From contig JAFTLD010000009.1 of assembly GCA_017452945.1 (NCBI GenBank), positions 48,028-112,027 on the forward strand: DNA of 64,000 nucleotides, read 5' to 3'. Shown here piece by piece: positions 46,143-54,275 of the stretch (position 1 is its first letter; each line of letters opens with the position of its first letter). Below the pieces are notes generated by a model that was not told where the DNA came from, made no database searches, and was given only the letters and a program-made list of their open reading frames with translations. A program made the translations under genes and the position numbers. The DNA is from Clostridia bacterium (lineage in GTDB: Bacteria > Bacillota_A > Clostridia > Oscillospirales > CAG-272).

Positions 46143-46991
46143 ATGATGGATGCCGATTCCAGACTTCAAGTTCTGGCTGACATAGAGAAATACGAGCTTT
46201 CGGGCGAGTTTGACAAGCACGTTGATCCCATTGACTGGAGCATCGTGCAGCCCGTGACAAAGGGATTTCCGTACGTACGTCGCGGCTTTGATAAGGTCAA
46301 GACCTTTTTCAAGTATCAATTCGTGGTCAAGCCGTTCCGCCGTCAGGTAGTGCGCGACATGATCAAGCCCGAGGTGTACGGCATTGAAAATGCTAAGGGC
46401 GTTAAGAGTGCCGTGATCACCTGTAACCACGTTAACAAATTCGATTGCCTTGCCTTGCAGCATGCGTTTCGCAAGATCAAGGGTAAAATTTACACCGTAG
46501 CAGCTCCCTTTAACAATATGAAGGGCGCATTCGGTGAGGGTATGAGAGCGGGCGGTATGCTGCCGCTTTCCGATGATCCCGCAGTTATGCGACACTTTAC
46601 CAAGGCTGTGGACTGGTATTTGCAGCATGACAATTTTGTGGTCATTTATCCCGAGCAGGCAATGTGGTGGAATTACAAAAAGCCCCGCGTGTATAAGGAC
46701 GGAGCTTACACCTTTGCCGTCAAGAACAACGTACCCATTATTCCGACGTTTATCACTTACCGCCCAAGCGGTAAGGTAAATGAGCAGGGTATCGAGGAGA
46801 TGTATCTGACTGTGCATGTGATGCAGCCGATCTATCCCGACCCCGCCCTGCGCCGTCACGACAACGTGGCGAATATGAAAAAGCAAAACTTTGCTATGTG
46901 TAAAGCAAAGTACGAAGAGGTCTACGGAGAGAAGCTGACCTATTCGACGCTTGATCCCGAAAAGGCACCCGATAAGATCGCGCTCGGGTAA
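46143..46991 (+). CDS. PlsC-type 1-acylglycerol-3-phosphate acyltransferase
   Basis: A 282-residue protein. VITCNHVNKFDCLA contains the H-x4-D motif (H96, D101) of the PlsC family, and VIYPEQAMWW is the substrate-phosphate motif. There is no strong membrane helix, so it probably binds the membrane face. It transfers an acyl chain to a lysolipid or related acceptor. The start is taken at 46143 behind AAAGGAAGGTGAG; the frame extends upstream over the end of the glycosyltransferase gene. It sits seven bases after the glycosyltransferase and nine bases before the next gene. Confidence 0.87.
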   Translation: MMDADSRLQVLADIEKYELSGEFDKHVDPIDWSIVQPVTKGFPYVRRGFDKVKTFFKYQFVVKPFRRQVVRDMIKPEVYGIENAKGVKSAVITCNHVNKFDCLALQHAFRKIKGKIYTVAAPFNNMKGAFGEGMRAGGMLPLSDDPAVMRHFTKAVDWYLQHDNFVVIYPEQAMWWNYKKPRVYKDGAYTFAVKNNVPIIPTFITYRPSGKVNEQGIEEMYLTVHVMQPIYPDPALRRHDNVANMKKQNFAMCKAKYEEVYGEKLTYSTLDPEKAPDKIALG

Positions 46992-46999
46992 GGCTCTTT

Positions 47000-47644
47000 A
47001 TGTTCCGCTATTATATCATTGCGATCGTTGTGGGCAATATTCTGATAGGCCTTGTAAATGGATTGATCGGCCTGCCGGGATATTCCACACCCGTGGCATT
47101 GCTCGTGTGCTTGGGCGTGTCCGTTCTCTTTACTGCGCTGGAATTTGGCTTGGATGCCCTGATTGCATGGCTGACAAGACTCTTGCCCGAAAAGGCTGTG
47201 GATCCTTTTCGCAAGCTTTACCGCGTGGCAAAATGGGAGAAGAAAGTGTATAAAAAGCTGGGAATCGTCAAATGGAAGGACAAAATTCCCGAAACCGGCG
47301 GCCTTTTGGTCAAATTTCAGAAGAAAAAGGTGCTGGATTTTCACGACAACGAGTATATTCATAAGTTTATGTGCGAGTCCGTTTATGCCGAGGTGATGCA
47401 TGTGATATCAGCCTTGGCAGGACTTGCCGTTCCCGCGCTGTGCGCATGCCGTCTGCTGTGGCCGGACGTCATACCGCAGGTGCATTGGTGTGTGCGTATC
47501 GCGCTGCCCGTGGCATTGGTCAATTTCGTGCTGCAGGTGCTGCCCGTGATGGTGCAGAGATATGTGCGTCCGCAGTTAATGTCGGTCTATCTGCGCAACC
47601 AAAAGAGAGCAGAGCGATTTGCCGAGCAAAAGGTAAACGAATAA
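47000..47644 (+). CDS. CrtO-like acyltransferase family membrane protein
   Basis: A 214-residue membrane protein with four hydrophobic segments (two near residues 4-60, two near 135-185). The central YRVAKWEKKVYKKLGIVKWK followed by DKIPETGG matches the family of glycosyl-4,4'-diaponeurosporenoate acyltransferase (CrtO of staphylococci), which adds a fatty acid to a glycolipid pigment. No carotenoid genes are nearby, so the substrate here is probably another glycolipid. It completes a glycosyltransferase-PlsC-CrtO-like trio in one transcript ending at a terminator. Confidence 0.75.
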   Translation: MFRYYIIAIVVGNILIGLVNGLIGLPGYSTPVALLVCLGVSVLFTALEFGLDALIAWLTRLLPEKAVDPFRKLYRVAKWEKKVYKKLGIVKWKDKIPETGGLLVKFQKKKVLDFHDNEYIHKFMCESVYAEVMHVISALAGLAVPALCACRLLWPDVIPQVHWCVRIALPVALVNFVLQVLPVMVQRYVRPQLMSVYLRNQKRAERFAEQKVNE

Positions 47645-47651
47645 AAAAGTG

Positions 47652-47685
47652 AACGGGCTGAGTCATGGCGACTCAGCCCGTTTTG
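47652..47685. terminator. terminator between convergent genes
   Basis: AACGGGCTGAGTC (47652-47664) pairs with GACTCAGCCCGTT (47670-47682) in a perfect 13-bp stem, followed by TTGG and T-rich sequence. An A run precedes it, so it may also serve the minus-strand gene. Confidence 0.88.
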
Positions 47686-47694
47686 GTTTGTGTT

Positions 47695-48033
47695 TCAGAG
47701 CATGCGGTGTGTACGCAAGTACCAACGCGCATATTCGCCCCAGAAGTTGTTGAATACCCGATAGGAATTCTCGTATGCCTCATCTCCCATGGAAACCAGA
47801 TCCATCATGGCGATCAGATACCACGCATACAGCTTGGCGTGGGGTGCGCTGACCAAAAGCTTGGTGTCCATGTCGTCTTCTGCATCGTAGGATGCAATGT
47901 CGGCAGGATAAATGCCCATGATTTCGGTCTGCACCGCGCCCTCAATTTCGTTGATCCACACCATCTTGGTCGTGTTTCCAAAGGAGTTGGGGCGAATTTC
48001 GTCTACGTAATCGATCAATTCCTTGACTGTCAT
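47695..48033 (-). CDS. isolated phage-type protein (head-tail region family)
   Basis: A 112-residue protein. Its pattern (MTVKELIDYVDEIRPNSF, VQTEIMGI, DTKLLVSAPHAKLYAWYL, WGEYARWYLRTH) resembles a short protein usually encoded between the capsid and head-tail connector genes of clostridial prophages. No other phage gene, integrase or attachment site is visible around it, so it is a domesticated or leftover gene, or a host member of the family. It is convergent with the acyltransferase gene. The assignment is recalled similarity only. Confidence 0.6.
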   Translation of the reverse strand: MTVKELIDYVDEIRPNSFGNTTKMVWINEIEGAVQTEIMGIYPADIASYDAEDDMDTKLLVSAPHAKLYAWYLIAMMDLVSMGDEAYENSYRVFNNFWGEYARWYLRTHRML

Positions 48034-48218
48034 TCACCCACTCCAATCTATATAAATTCGGCTCTCACCGTGGGGGTATTATAGCATAAGTGGGCAAAAA
48101 AGTCGTCCCCGTGGGAGTTGGGGAACAAAATGGGTGAAATTCCGGTGAATTGTTCCTCAAATATGTGGTGTGGAGAATGGATAAACAGAATTTAAGAGTT
48201 TGGTCACAAAACAAGATA

Positions 48219-48247
48219 TTGATGTCGGACATGATCCATGCTATAAT
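48219..48247 (+). promoter_or_regulatory. sigma-A promoter of the XRE/TPR regulator
   Basis: TTGATG (48219-48224) and TATAAT (48242-48247) with a 17-base spacer, giving a leader of about 180 bases. The preceding 48034-48218 shows no gene. Confidence 0.8.
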
Positions 48248-48285
48248 CTTATCGAAAGCTTTCGAATCAACTATTGTCAGGAGAT

Positions 48286-48426
48286 ATAGCGTGAAAGTTC
48301 ACGTCATACTCCCGTTCGGTTAACCATTCACGCTTAAACTTCACCTAAAAATGGGGCCCAACCCATTTTTGGAGCAAAGCTCCGCGGTGAAGTTTCCATC
48401 ACTATTTGAGCCGCCATAGGCGGCAT
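48286..48426 (+). promoter_or_regulatory. structured leader with a three-way-junction fold
   Basis: AAACTTCACC (48336-48345) pairs with GGTGAAGTTT (48386-48395). Inside lie AAAAATGGG/CCCATTTTT (48347-48355, 48362-48370) and GGAGC/GCTCC (48371-48375, 48379-48383). An upstream hairpin has GCGTGAA/TTCACGC arms (48290-48333), and GCCGCC/GGCGGC (48411-48425) sits directly before the ribosome site. The whole could be a leader RNA or a palindromic repeat. Not recognised as a known riboswitch. Confidence 0.6.
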
Positions 48427-48436
48427 GGAGGTTATT

Positions 48437-49366
48437 ATGAATCAATTAGTTTTTGCAGAAAATATGAAAAAGTTCCGTCAGGCAAAGAAGTATACACAGG
48501 AGCAGGTAGCGGAGAAGCTTTGCGTCAACGCACAAACGGTTTCCAGATGGGAATGTGCCGCAACGCTGCCCGACGTGTTGCTGCTCCCCGAAATTGCCAA
48601 GTTGTACGGTGTGATGGTGGATGATCTGTTCAAAAAGCAATCGGTTGCATATGAGAACTATGCACAGAGATTGGCTTCTGTTTATGAATTAAGCGAGGAT
48701 CCCGAGGATTTTCTCAGATGTCGCTTGGAATATCAGAAAATGATGAAGAATGGAGAGCTGTCACTCAATGATAAGTGGAATTATGCTGCCATTCATCACC
48801 AGATGATGTACCGATGCAAGGAAGAAGCTTTGAAGTGGTATGATGCGGCTTTGGCCTGCGACGCAGATAAAGAAGCGCATGCTTACAGGCGTGCTGCATC
48901 TATGAAGCAAAGCTTGCTGTTTTATCTTGGCCAAGGTGAGGCCGTGATTAAGGAGCAACAAGCCAAAATAGATGGAGCGAAAACACCGCCGGATGCACGT
49001 GAGTGGATTTTGTTGATCGATGCATATCTGATGGCCAACCGTCATGCAGAGGCATATGAGGTCTATCGCCGCGCGATCGAGCTGTATTCGGATCATTGGG
49101 AGCTGTATTTGCTGGGCGGTGATTGTTGTGGTGAAATGGAACGCTACGACGAGGCTTTTGCTTGCTTTGAAAAGGCAGAGCAGCTTGGTGACGAATGGTG
49201 CTCGGTCAAGCATTTGATGGCGTATTATTATGAAAAGCAGGGAAAATACCAAAAGGCTTATGATACGATCATGGAGATCGCGGGCATCTATCGCAAGGAT
49301 GGCTTTGACATTGAGAGCGATATGGAGCTGGAGCGTGCGAAGGAGATAAAAGAGAAGATCAAATAA
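48437..49366 (+). CDS. XRE-family regulator with TPR-like C-terminus
   Basis: A 309-residue protein. Residues 1-65 are an XRE helix-turn-helix (MKKFRQAKKYTQEQVAEKL, then VNAQTVSRWE). The remaining 240 residues are helical repeats of TPR type (WNYAAIHHQMMYRCKEEALK, YLLGGDCCGEMERYDEAFA), as in regulators that sense peptides or other small signals. Start at 48437, five bases after GGAGG; an ATG at 48425 lies in the ribosome-site hairpin. It is monocistronic behind a structured leader. The regulator at 60810-61529 has the same build. Target genes unknown. Confidence 0.85.
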   Translation: MNQLVFAENMKKFRQAKKYTQEQVAEKLCVNAQTVSRWECAATLPDVLLLPEIAKLYGVMVDDLFKKQSVAYENYAQRLASVYELSEDPEDFLRCRLEYQKMMKNGELSLNDKWNYAAIHHQMMYRCKEEALKWYDAALACDADKEAHAYRRAASMKQSLLFYLGQGEAVIKEQQAKIDGAKTPPDAREWILLIDAYLMANRHAEAYEVYRRAIELYSDHWELYLLGGDCCGEMERYDEAFACFEKAEQLGDEWCSVKHLMAYYYEKQGKYQKAYDTIMEIAGIYRKDGFDIESDMELERAKEIKEKIK

Positions 49367-49446
49367 AGCGGAGTTTTAGGGAGCGGTGCCATGCTGCCAG
49401 TGGCAAATGCGCCCTGCATTGTCGTGGGCTGTGCAAGCTGTACATC

Positions 49447-49550
49447 TGTAGGGTGTGATGTCCTCGACGCACCGGGTAGGTACCAGGAACTTATTACATA
49501 GTAAAAAGATTGCATATGTAGGGCGGGCTGTCGAGGACGTCAGCCCCTAC
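49447..49550. repeat. dispersed palindromic repeat, copy 1
   Basis: GTAGGG...GTCCTCGACGCACC (49448-49473) and GGGCTGTCGAGGACGTCAGCCCCTAC (49525-49550) are inverted versions of the same unit. This unit is also found at 59235-60712 and 63738-63813. Together with the element at 49611-49753 it fills the 395-base gap after the XRE gene. Confidence 0.65.
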
Positions 49551-49610
49551 CGACGGACGGTTCACATTGCTTTGCTCATTGTATATGGAATATAGGTTTT
49601 GGATGAAAAA

Positions 49611-49753
49611 GGGGCTGTCTCAAGTTTGGGAATAATTACCACTTGATTGACAGCATATACAAAAAAACACTTGCTTACCAATAGCGGTAAGCAAGTGTTT
49701 TTTGTTAAATTATCACAACGGACTTCTCTAAAAAATCAATTTGAGACAGCCCC
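49611..49753. repeat. inverted-repeat element enclosing a bidirectional terminator
   Basis: GGGGCTGTCTCAA (49611-49623) and TTGAGACAGCCCC (49741-49753) are perfect 13-bp terminal inverted repeats. Inside, a perfect 14-bp stem (49666-49679 with 49686-49699, 6-base loop) is flanked by A and T runs. It can terminate the luxS operon from the right and the XRE transcript from the left. The layout is that of a 143-bp MITE carrying a terminator. Confidence 0.75.
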
Positions 49754-49761
49754 ATGTGTTT

Positions 49762-50997
49762 TTATTCTATCCTCAAAAGCGCCCCATCACCTGCGTGCAG
49801 GTGGACGTTATAGGTGTCATCAGCGGTTTGGGGCATCTGATCCCATACGCCTCTTGCTTTGCTGAACTTATAAAGTGTCTTGTCGGTCTTGATCTTGGCA
49901 AAGGCTTCTCCTCGGAAGTCCTTGTTGGCAAGCATCATATAGCCGCCCTCAAAGAATCCCACCACAAATCTGCCGCCTTCGATGGTGTCAATGCCACCGT
50001 AAGGTGCAAAGGAAACTGGCAAGGGATCGCGCTCCTCACCTGTGTGGAATACTGCCGTGCTCTGCGCATTACCGATCTCGGCCATGACTGCCTGTATCTC
50101 GCGATTGATCTGCTTGACTACAGGGTATTTTTCACCGCGCGTGCCGTCTGCTTCGATAATACCGTGATGATAAGACCAGGGCTCGGTGTGCGCGACACCC
50201 GGTGTCCAGTAGGTAAAGTAGCTGATCTGTGAGGAGCCGTAAGCCAAGGCGGTAAACACTTCCCAGCGAATCTCGGCCTCGGTCAGGTAGCGATAGCCCC
50301 AATGCTCGACAAGCAGAATGATGATCATCCAAGGAATGCCCGCTTTTTTTGCATGCGTGCGGATCTGCTCTAAGTTGTCGAAGTAGTCCGGCCTGTCGTG
50401 CTCGGCGTAAACGGTGTTCTGCGTGCCGTTGCGTTCGCGGCACTCGTCCGATACGCGCGCTTCGCGCAAGCCCTTGGAGAACAGCTCGTCTGCCGCGACT
50501 TCGGTTTTGCAAAGGCAATAGTGGTCATAGGAAAGCAGCGAGGGCTTGACCATGTCAAGATACTGCGCAATGTGCGCGTCGCTGTTCTGCTTGCCGCCCG
50601 GAACAGCAGCGTTGGGCAGAAGATTGACGTAAAAATCCGCATTCGGATGATGCGTATGGAAATAATCTGCAATACGCGCAAGCATGGGGAACTGCGCCTC
50701 CACGGGCTCGTCCTTGATGAAAAAGCGGTCAAGGGCGGGGAAGTCCGCGTAGTCCGCGATCATTTGGTCAAGCGTCTGCTGCCAGCCCTCGGTTTCATTG
50801 ATGGCGGCTGCCATGCGGTCATCCCAAACGTAAGCGCGCAAGCCCAATTCCTCGCACCAACGCAGCACTTTCTTGTTTGTGGCGGTGTCGTAGCGGCATT
50901 CGATGATCGTAAATCCCGCCCGGGCGGCCTCGGCCACGCGTTCGCGGCTGATAAACTCGGGACGGATTCCATACCAAAAATTAATGGGATAAGACAT
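49762..50997 (-). CDS. putative TIM-barrel glycoside hydrolase
   Basis: A 411-residue cytoplasmic protein. Features of a (beta/alpha)8 hydrolase are present: NFWYGIRPEFI at the start, FFIKDEP with a candidate catalytic Glu/Asp near residue 95, VYAEHDRPDYF, and SYFTYWTPG late in the barrel. A small beta domain with GDGALLRIE ends it, as in family 42-like glycosidases. I cannot assign the family or substrate. It starts 10 bases after the mtnN stop behind GGAGG, so it belongs to the luxS-mtnN transcript, an odd pairing. It ends at the terminator element. Confidence 0.65.
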   Translation of the reverse strand: MSYPINFWYGIRPEFISRERVAEAARAGFTIIECRYDTATNKKVLRWCEELGLRAYVWDDRMAAAINETEGWQQTLDQMIADYADFPALDRFFIKDEPVEAQFPMLARIADYFHTHHPNADFYVNLLPNAAVPGGKQNSDAHIAQYLDMVKPSLLSYDHYCLCKTEVAADELFSKGLREARVSDECRERNGTQNTVYAEHDRPDYFDNLEQIRTHAKKAGIPWMIIILLVEHWGYRYLTEAEIRWEVFTALAYGSSQISYFTYWTPGVAHTEPWSYHHGIIEADGTRGEKYPVVKQINREIQAVMAEIGNAQSTAVFHTGEERDPLPVSFAPYGGIDTIEGGRFVVGFFEGGYMMLANKDFRGEAFAKIKTDKTLYKFSKARGVWDQMPQTADDTYNVHLHAGDGALLRIE

Positions 50998-51007
50998 ATA
51001 TACCTCC

Positions 51008-51706
51008 TTAGATGCGGCTCATGAAATCGAGCAGGATGCGGCAGCCAACTCGTGCCGACGAATCACGGAAGGTTTCGTAGTCCATGGTAGAGGGATCGTT
51101 ACAGTTATCCGAAATGGCACGCAAAATTCCAACCTCCACGCCGTTTGCGTAGCAGACCTGGCAGATGGCTGAGCCCTCCATTTCGCAAGCCACAGCGTTG
51201 AAATTTGCGGTGATGCGCGCTCTTTGTTCGGGGGAGGCGACAAACACGTCACCCGAGGCAACCGTGCCGCGCACGTAATGTACACCCTGAGCGGCAACGC
51301 AGTCGGAAAGCAGATCGCAAAGGCGCTCGGAGCAGGGCAGATAGACCTTGTTGATGCCCGAGATCAGACCAACGGGATCCCCGATGGGGGAGGTATCCAT
51401 GTCGTGTTGCACCGTGCTTTGTGCTATGGCAATGTCACCGATCCGCAGCTCGTCACAAAGAGATCCTGCAACGCCTACGTTGACGATGGCACTTACCCCG
51501 AAATGCAGGATCATGGTCTGCGCGCACATGGCGGCGAATACCTTGCCGATGCCGCAGATGGCAATCACAGTGTTCTTACCGCACAAAACCCCTTCGGTAA
51601 AGGTGATCGAACCGACGGTCAGCGTGTTGGCGTTTTCCATCTGCGCAATCAAGGGATCGACCTCGCATGCCATCGCACCGATGATTCCGATTTTTTCGTT
51701 ATTCAT
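51008..51706 (-). CDS. mtnN: 5'-methylthioadenosine/S-adenosylhomocysteine nucleosidase
   Basis: A 232-residue nucleosidase that cleaves adenine from methylthioadenosine and S-adenosylhomocysteine, the latter giving the substrate of LuxS. IGIIGAMACEVDPL gives the catalytic Glu15, NVGVAGSL is the ribose-binding strand, ACEMEGSAI the substrate Met-Glu pair, and ISDNCND the catalytic Asp. Start at 51706, supported by AGGAAGG; a longer frame to 51739 lies within luxS. Its start overlaps the luxS stop by eight bases. The two form an activated-methyl-cycle operon. Confidence 0.92.
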   Translation of the reverse strand: MNNEKIGIIGAMACEVDPLIAQMENANTLTVGSITFTEGVLCGKNTVIAICGIGKVFAAMCAQTMILHFGVSAIVNVGVAGSLCDELRIGDIAIAQSTVQHDMDTSPIGDPVGLISGINKVYLPCSERLCDLLSDCVAAQGVHYVRGTVASGDVFVASPEQRARITANFNAVACEMEGSAICQVCYANGVEVGILRAISDNCNDPSTMDYETFRDSSARVGCRILLDFMSRI

Positions 51707-52166
51707 AGGAAAAGTCCTTCCTTTCGCTGAATTTTTCACAGTTTATCAAAGCGTCCAGATAGCGCTTGCATTCGCGCTTGGCCGCATTCATGTCCAGGTT
51801 TTGGTAGTTGCCGCATTCCTTTCTCTTGTTGCCGGGCATTTCGCCCATGTAGGCTATGGCATCGGCAAGGCAGCGGCAAGTCAGGGCAAAGGCGTCGGAG
51901 GGAGAGGTGTTGCGCATGAGCAGATAAAAGCCGGTCTGGCAGCCCATGGGGCCGAAATAGATGACTCTCTCGCTGGCCTCGGAATTGCGCAAAAGCGTTG
52001 CCATCATGTGTTCTACCGAGTGCATGGTCAGATTGTCCATATAATCGCCTGCGTTCGGTATACGGGTGCGCAGGTCAAAGGTGATGACGTCACCGTCAAT
52101 TCGTGAGATATAAAAACCGGGTATGATGGTGTCGTGATCCACCGTAAAGCTGGTGATTTGTTTCAT
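51699..52166 (-). CDS. luxS: S-ribosylhomocysteine lyase LuxS
   Basis: A 155-residue LuxS, which converts S-ribosylhomocysteine to homocysteine and the AI-2 precursor DPD. The metal ligands are visible: H49 and H53 in HSVEHM (with E52 as base) and C118 in KECGNYQ. The catalytic C76 is in GPMGCQTGFYL. Length is normal for the family. AGGAAAGGA precedes the start on the minus strand. It is the first gene of luxS-mtnN-TIM barrel, so the cell recycles homocysteine and can probably release AI-2. Confidence 0.95.
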   Translation of the reverse strand: MKQITSFTVDHDTIIPGFYISRIDGDVITFDLRTRIPNAGDYMDNLTMHSVEHMMATLLRNSEASERVIYFGPMGCQTGFYLLMRNTSPSDAFALTCRCLADAIAYMGEMPGNKRKECGNYQNLDMNAAKRECKRYLDALINCEKFSERKDFSYE

Positions 52167-52196
52167 AGGGCGCGTCCTTTCCTGTGTATTGATTGC

Positions 52197-52225
52197 ATTA
52201 TATCACAAAGAGCACAAAAAGAAAA
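52197..52225 (-). promoter_or_regulatory. possible promoter of the luxS operon
   Basis: On the minus strand TATAAT (52202-52197) lies 30 bases before luxS. The best minus-35 candidate at 17 bases, TTTTCT, is weak. Confidence 0.4.
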
Positions 52226-52256
52226 GGGGAATGGTGCATTTTTTCGGAAAAATGCC

Positions 52257-52285
52257 TTGATAGAAGATGAAAAATATGGTATACT
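52257..52285 (+). promoter_or_regulatory. sigma-A promoter upstream of pepT
   Basis: TTGATA (52257-52262) and TATACT (52280-52285) with a 17-base spacer. The transcript would include the palindromic repeat at 52312-52412. Confidence 0.75.
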
Positions 52286-52311
52286 GTAGATAAGTGCAGC
52301 GGCTGATCATA

Positions 52312-52412
52312 GCCCCGCCCAAGATCCTTCGCTGCGAATCCCTTTTGTCATTCTTGAGCGAAGCGAAGAATCTTAAAAAGGGATTCTCCGCTTGAGGATG
52401 ACAGGGCGGGGC
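52312..52412. repeat. palindrome-ended repeat in the pepT leader
   Basis: GCCCCGCCC (52312-52320) and GGGCGGGGC (52404-52412) are perfect inverted ends. Between them three further segments (AAGATCCTTCGCT, GAATCCCTTTT, GTCATTCTTGAGCG) each have an imperfect inverted partner, in crossing order. It resembles short dispersed repeats of Clostridia genomes containing AAGATTCTTCGCTTCGCTC-like segments. It may affect pepT expression. Confidence 0.6.
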
Positions 52413-52460
52413 AGCCATGCCCGATGACTTTGATTGATTACTCCAAGGAGGATTTGATAT

Positions 52461-53678
52461 ATGAAGCCCTATGAAAGATTTTTGAAATACGTTGCATATC
52501 CCACCATGTCGGACGAGAGCTCCGAAACCGTACCCAGCACCGAAAAGCAGATCGTGCTCAGCCTTGCGTTGGCTGCCGAGCTGATGAGTATGGGACTTAG
52601 TGACGTGGAGCTGGACGATAAGGGATATCTTTATGCAACGCTTCCCGCAAATACAGACAAGCCCTGTCCCACCATTGGTCTTGTTGCACACGTAGATACC
52701 TCGGATGCCTGCGCGGACCAGCCCATTGCAGCGCGTATTGTGGAGTATGCAGGCGGAGATATCTGCCTGAACGAGCAACAGGGCATTTATATGACGGTTG
52801 CGGATTATCCCAATCTGAAAAACTACGTAGGTCAGCACCTGATCGTCACCGACGGCACAACGCTGCTGGGCGCAGACGACAAAGCAGGTGTGGCAGCCAT
52901 TGTTTCGGTTGTTGAGCGGTTGCTTGCAAGCGATGCACCGCACGGCACTGTCAAGATCTGCTTTACACCCGACGAAGAGATCGGCAGAGGCGCGGATCAT
53001 TTCGACGTGGAAAAATTCGGTGCGGATTACGCGTACACCGTGGATGGCGGCCCCTTGGGCGAGCTGGAATATGAAAATTTCAACGCAGCGGCCGCTGTGG
53101 TCAAGTTTGCGGGTGTGTCCATCCATCCCGGCTCTGCCAAGGATAAGATGAAAAATGCGCAGCTGATGGCTATGGAGTTCAACGCACTGCTGCCTGCCGA
53201 TCAGATCCCTGCCAAGACCGAGGGATATGAAGGATTTTTCCATTTGTGCGATATGCAGGGCGATTGCGAGAACGCACAGCTGGTCTATATCATCCGCGAC
53301 CACGACCGCGCGCTGTTCGAAGAAAAAAAGCAGGTCATTGCAGCCGCGGCAGAGGAGATCAATGCACGCTACGGCGCAGGCAGCTGTACGCTGAGCGTCA
53401 AGGACTCCTATTATAACATGAAAGAGATCATTGATCAGCATATGTACACCATCGAGCGTGCCAAGGCAGCGATGCTGGAGCTGGGCATTACGCCCATCGT
53501 CACGCCCATTCGCGGCGGTACCGACGGTGCAAGACTTTCCTTTATGGGTCTGCCTTGCCCCAATCTCTGCACGGGCGGTGAGAATTTCCACTCCAGATTT
53601 GAGTTCTTGTCGATCGAGTCGCTGGATGGTGTCGTTGACATCGTGGAAAGAATCCTGCTCAATGCAGCAAAGGAGTAA
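52461..53678 (+). CDS. pepT: peptidase T (tripeptide aminopeptidase)
   Basis: A 405-residue M20B dizinc peptidase that removes the N-terminal residue from tripeptides in the cytoplasm. Zinc ligands and catalytic residues are visible: HVDTSD (H77, catalytic D79), GADDKAG (D139/D140), TPDEEIGRG (E172/E173), D195 in TVDGGP, and the late ENFHSRFEF histidine. The lid domain lies between about 210 and 320. AAGGAGG precedes the start. The tdk gene begins three bases after its stop. Confidence 0.95.
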   Translation: MKPYERFLKYVAYPTMSDESSETVPSTEKQIVLSLALAAELMSMGLSDVELDDKGYLYATLPANTDKPCPTIGLVAHVDTSDACADQPIAARIVEYAGGDICLNEQQGIYMTVADYPNLKNYVGQHLIVTDGTTLLGADDKAGVAAIVSVVERLLASDAPHGTVKICFTPDEEIGRGADHFDVEKFGADYAYTVDGGPLGELEYENFNAAAAVVKFAGVSIHPGSAKDKMKNAQLMAMEFNALLPADQIPAKTEGYEGFFHLCDMQGDCENAQLVYIIRDHDRALFEEKKQVIAAAAEEINARYGAGSCTLSVKDSYYNMKEIIDQHMYTIERAKAAMLELGITPIVTPIRGGTDGARLSFMGLPCPNLCTGGENFHSRFEFLSIESLDGVVDIVERILLNAAKE

Positions 53679-53681
53679 AGC

Positions 53682-54275
53682 ATGGCTAAATTATATTTCA
53701 AATACGGTGCGATGGGCTCCTCCAAGACCGCAAACGCGCTGATCACCAAGTTCAATTACGAGGAGCGCGGCATGAAGGTGTGGCTGATCAAGCCCGCCAT
53801 TGATACGCGCGACGGTGCAGGTGTGATCCGTTCGCGCATCGGTCTTGAGGCAGAAGCGCAGGTGATGGCAGCCGAAGCCGACATCTGGCAGGAGTTTGGC
53901 GAGCGACGCGATTGCCACGTGATCATTGCCGACGAGTGCCAGTTCTTTACCGAGGTACAGATCGATCAGCTGCGTCGCATTGTGGACGAGCTGGATATTC
54001 CCGTGCTTTGCTTCGGCCTGCGCACCGATTTTATGACGCACCTGTTTTCGGGCAGCAGACGCCTTTTCGAGGTGGCGGATTCGATCACCGAGATCAAAAC
54101 CATTTGCACCTGCGGCAAAAAGGCAATCGTCAATGCAAGAATTGATGAGCAAGGACGCGTGGTCACCACGGGCGGCCAGATCCTGATCGGCGGAAACGAT
54201 TCCTACATTGCCATGTGCCACAGCTGCTGGAAGCAGGCGATCGCAGCGCAGAAAAGCGAGGCTGATCATGCATAA
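53682..54275 (+). CDS. tdk: thymidine kinase, type II
   Basis: A 197-residue thymidine kinase that salvages thymidine with ATP. The P-loop GAMGSSKT is at residues 9-16, IIADECQFF is the Walker B region with the catalytic glutamate, and CTCGKKA plus CHSCW provide the four zinc cysteines. Gene length is normal. It starts three bases after pepT and overlaps the uridine kinase gene by eight bases, so nucleoside salvage enzymes are made together. Confidence 0.95.
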   Translation: MAKLYFKYGAMGSSKTANALITKFNYEERGMKVWLIKPAIDTRDGAGVIRSRIGLEAEAQVMAAEADIWQEFGERRDCHVIIADECQFFTEVQIDQLRRIVDELDIPVLCFGLRTDFMTHLFSGSRRLFEVADSITEIKTICTCGKKAIVNARIDEQGRVVTTGGQILIGGNDSYIAMCHSCWKQAIAAQKSEADHA

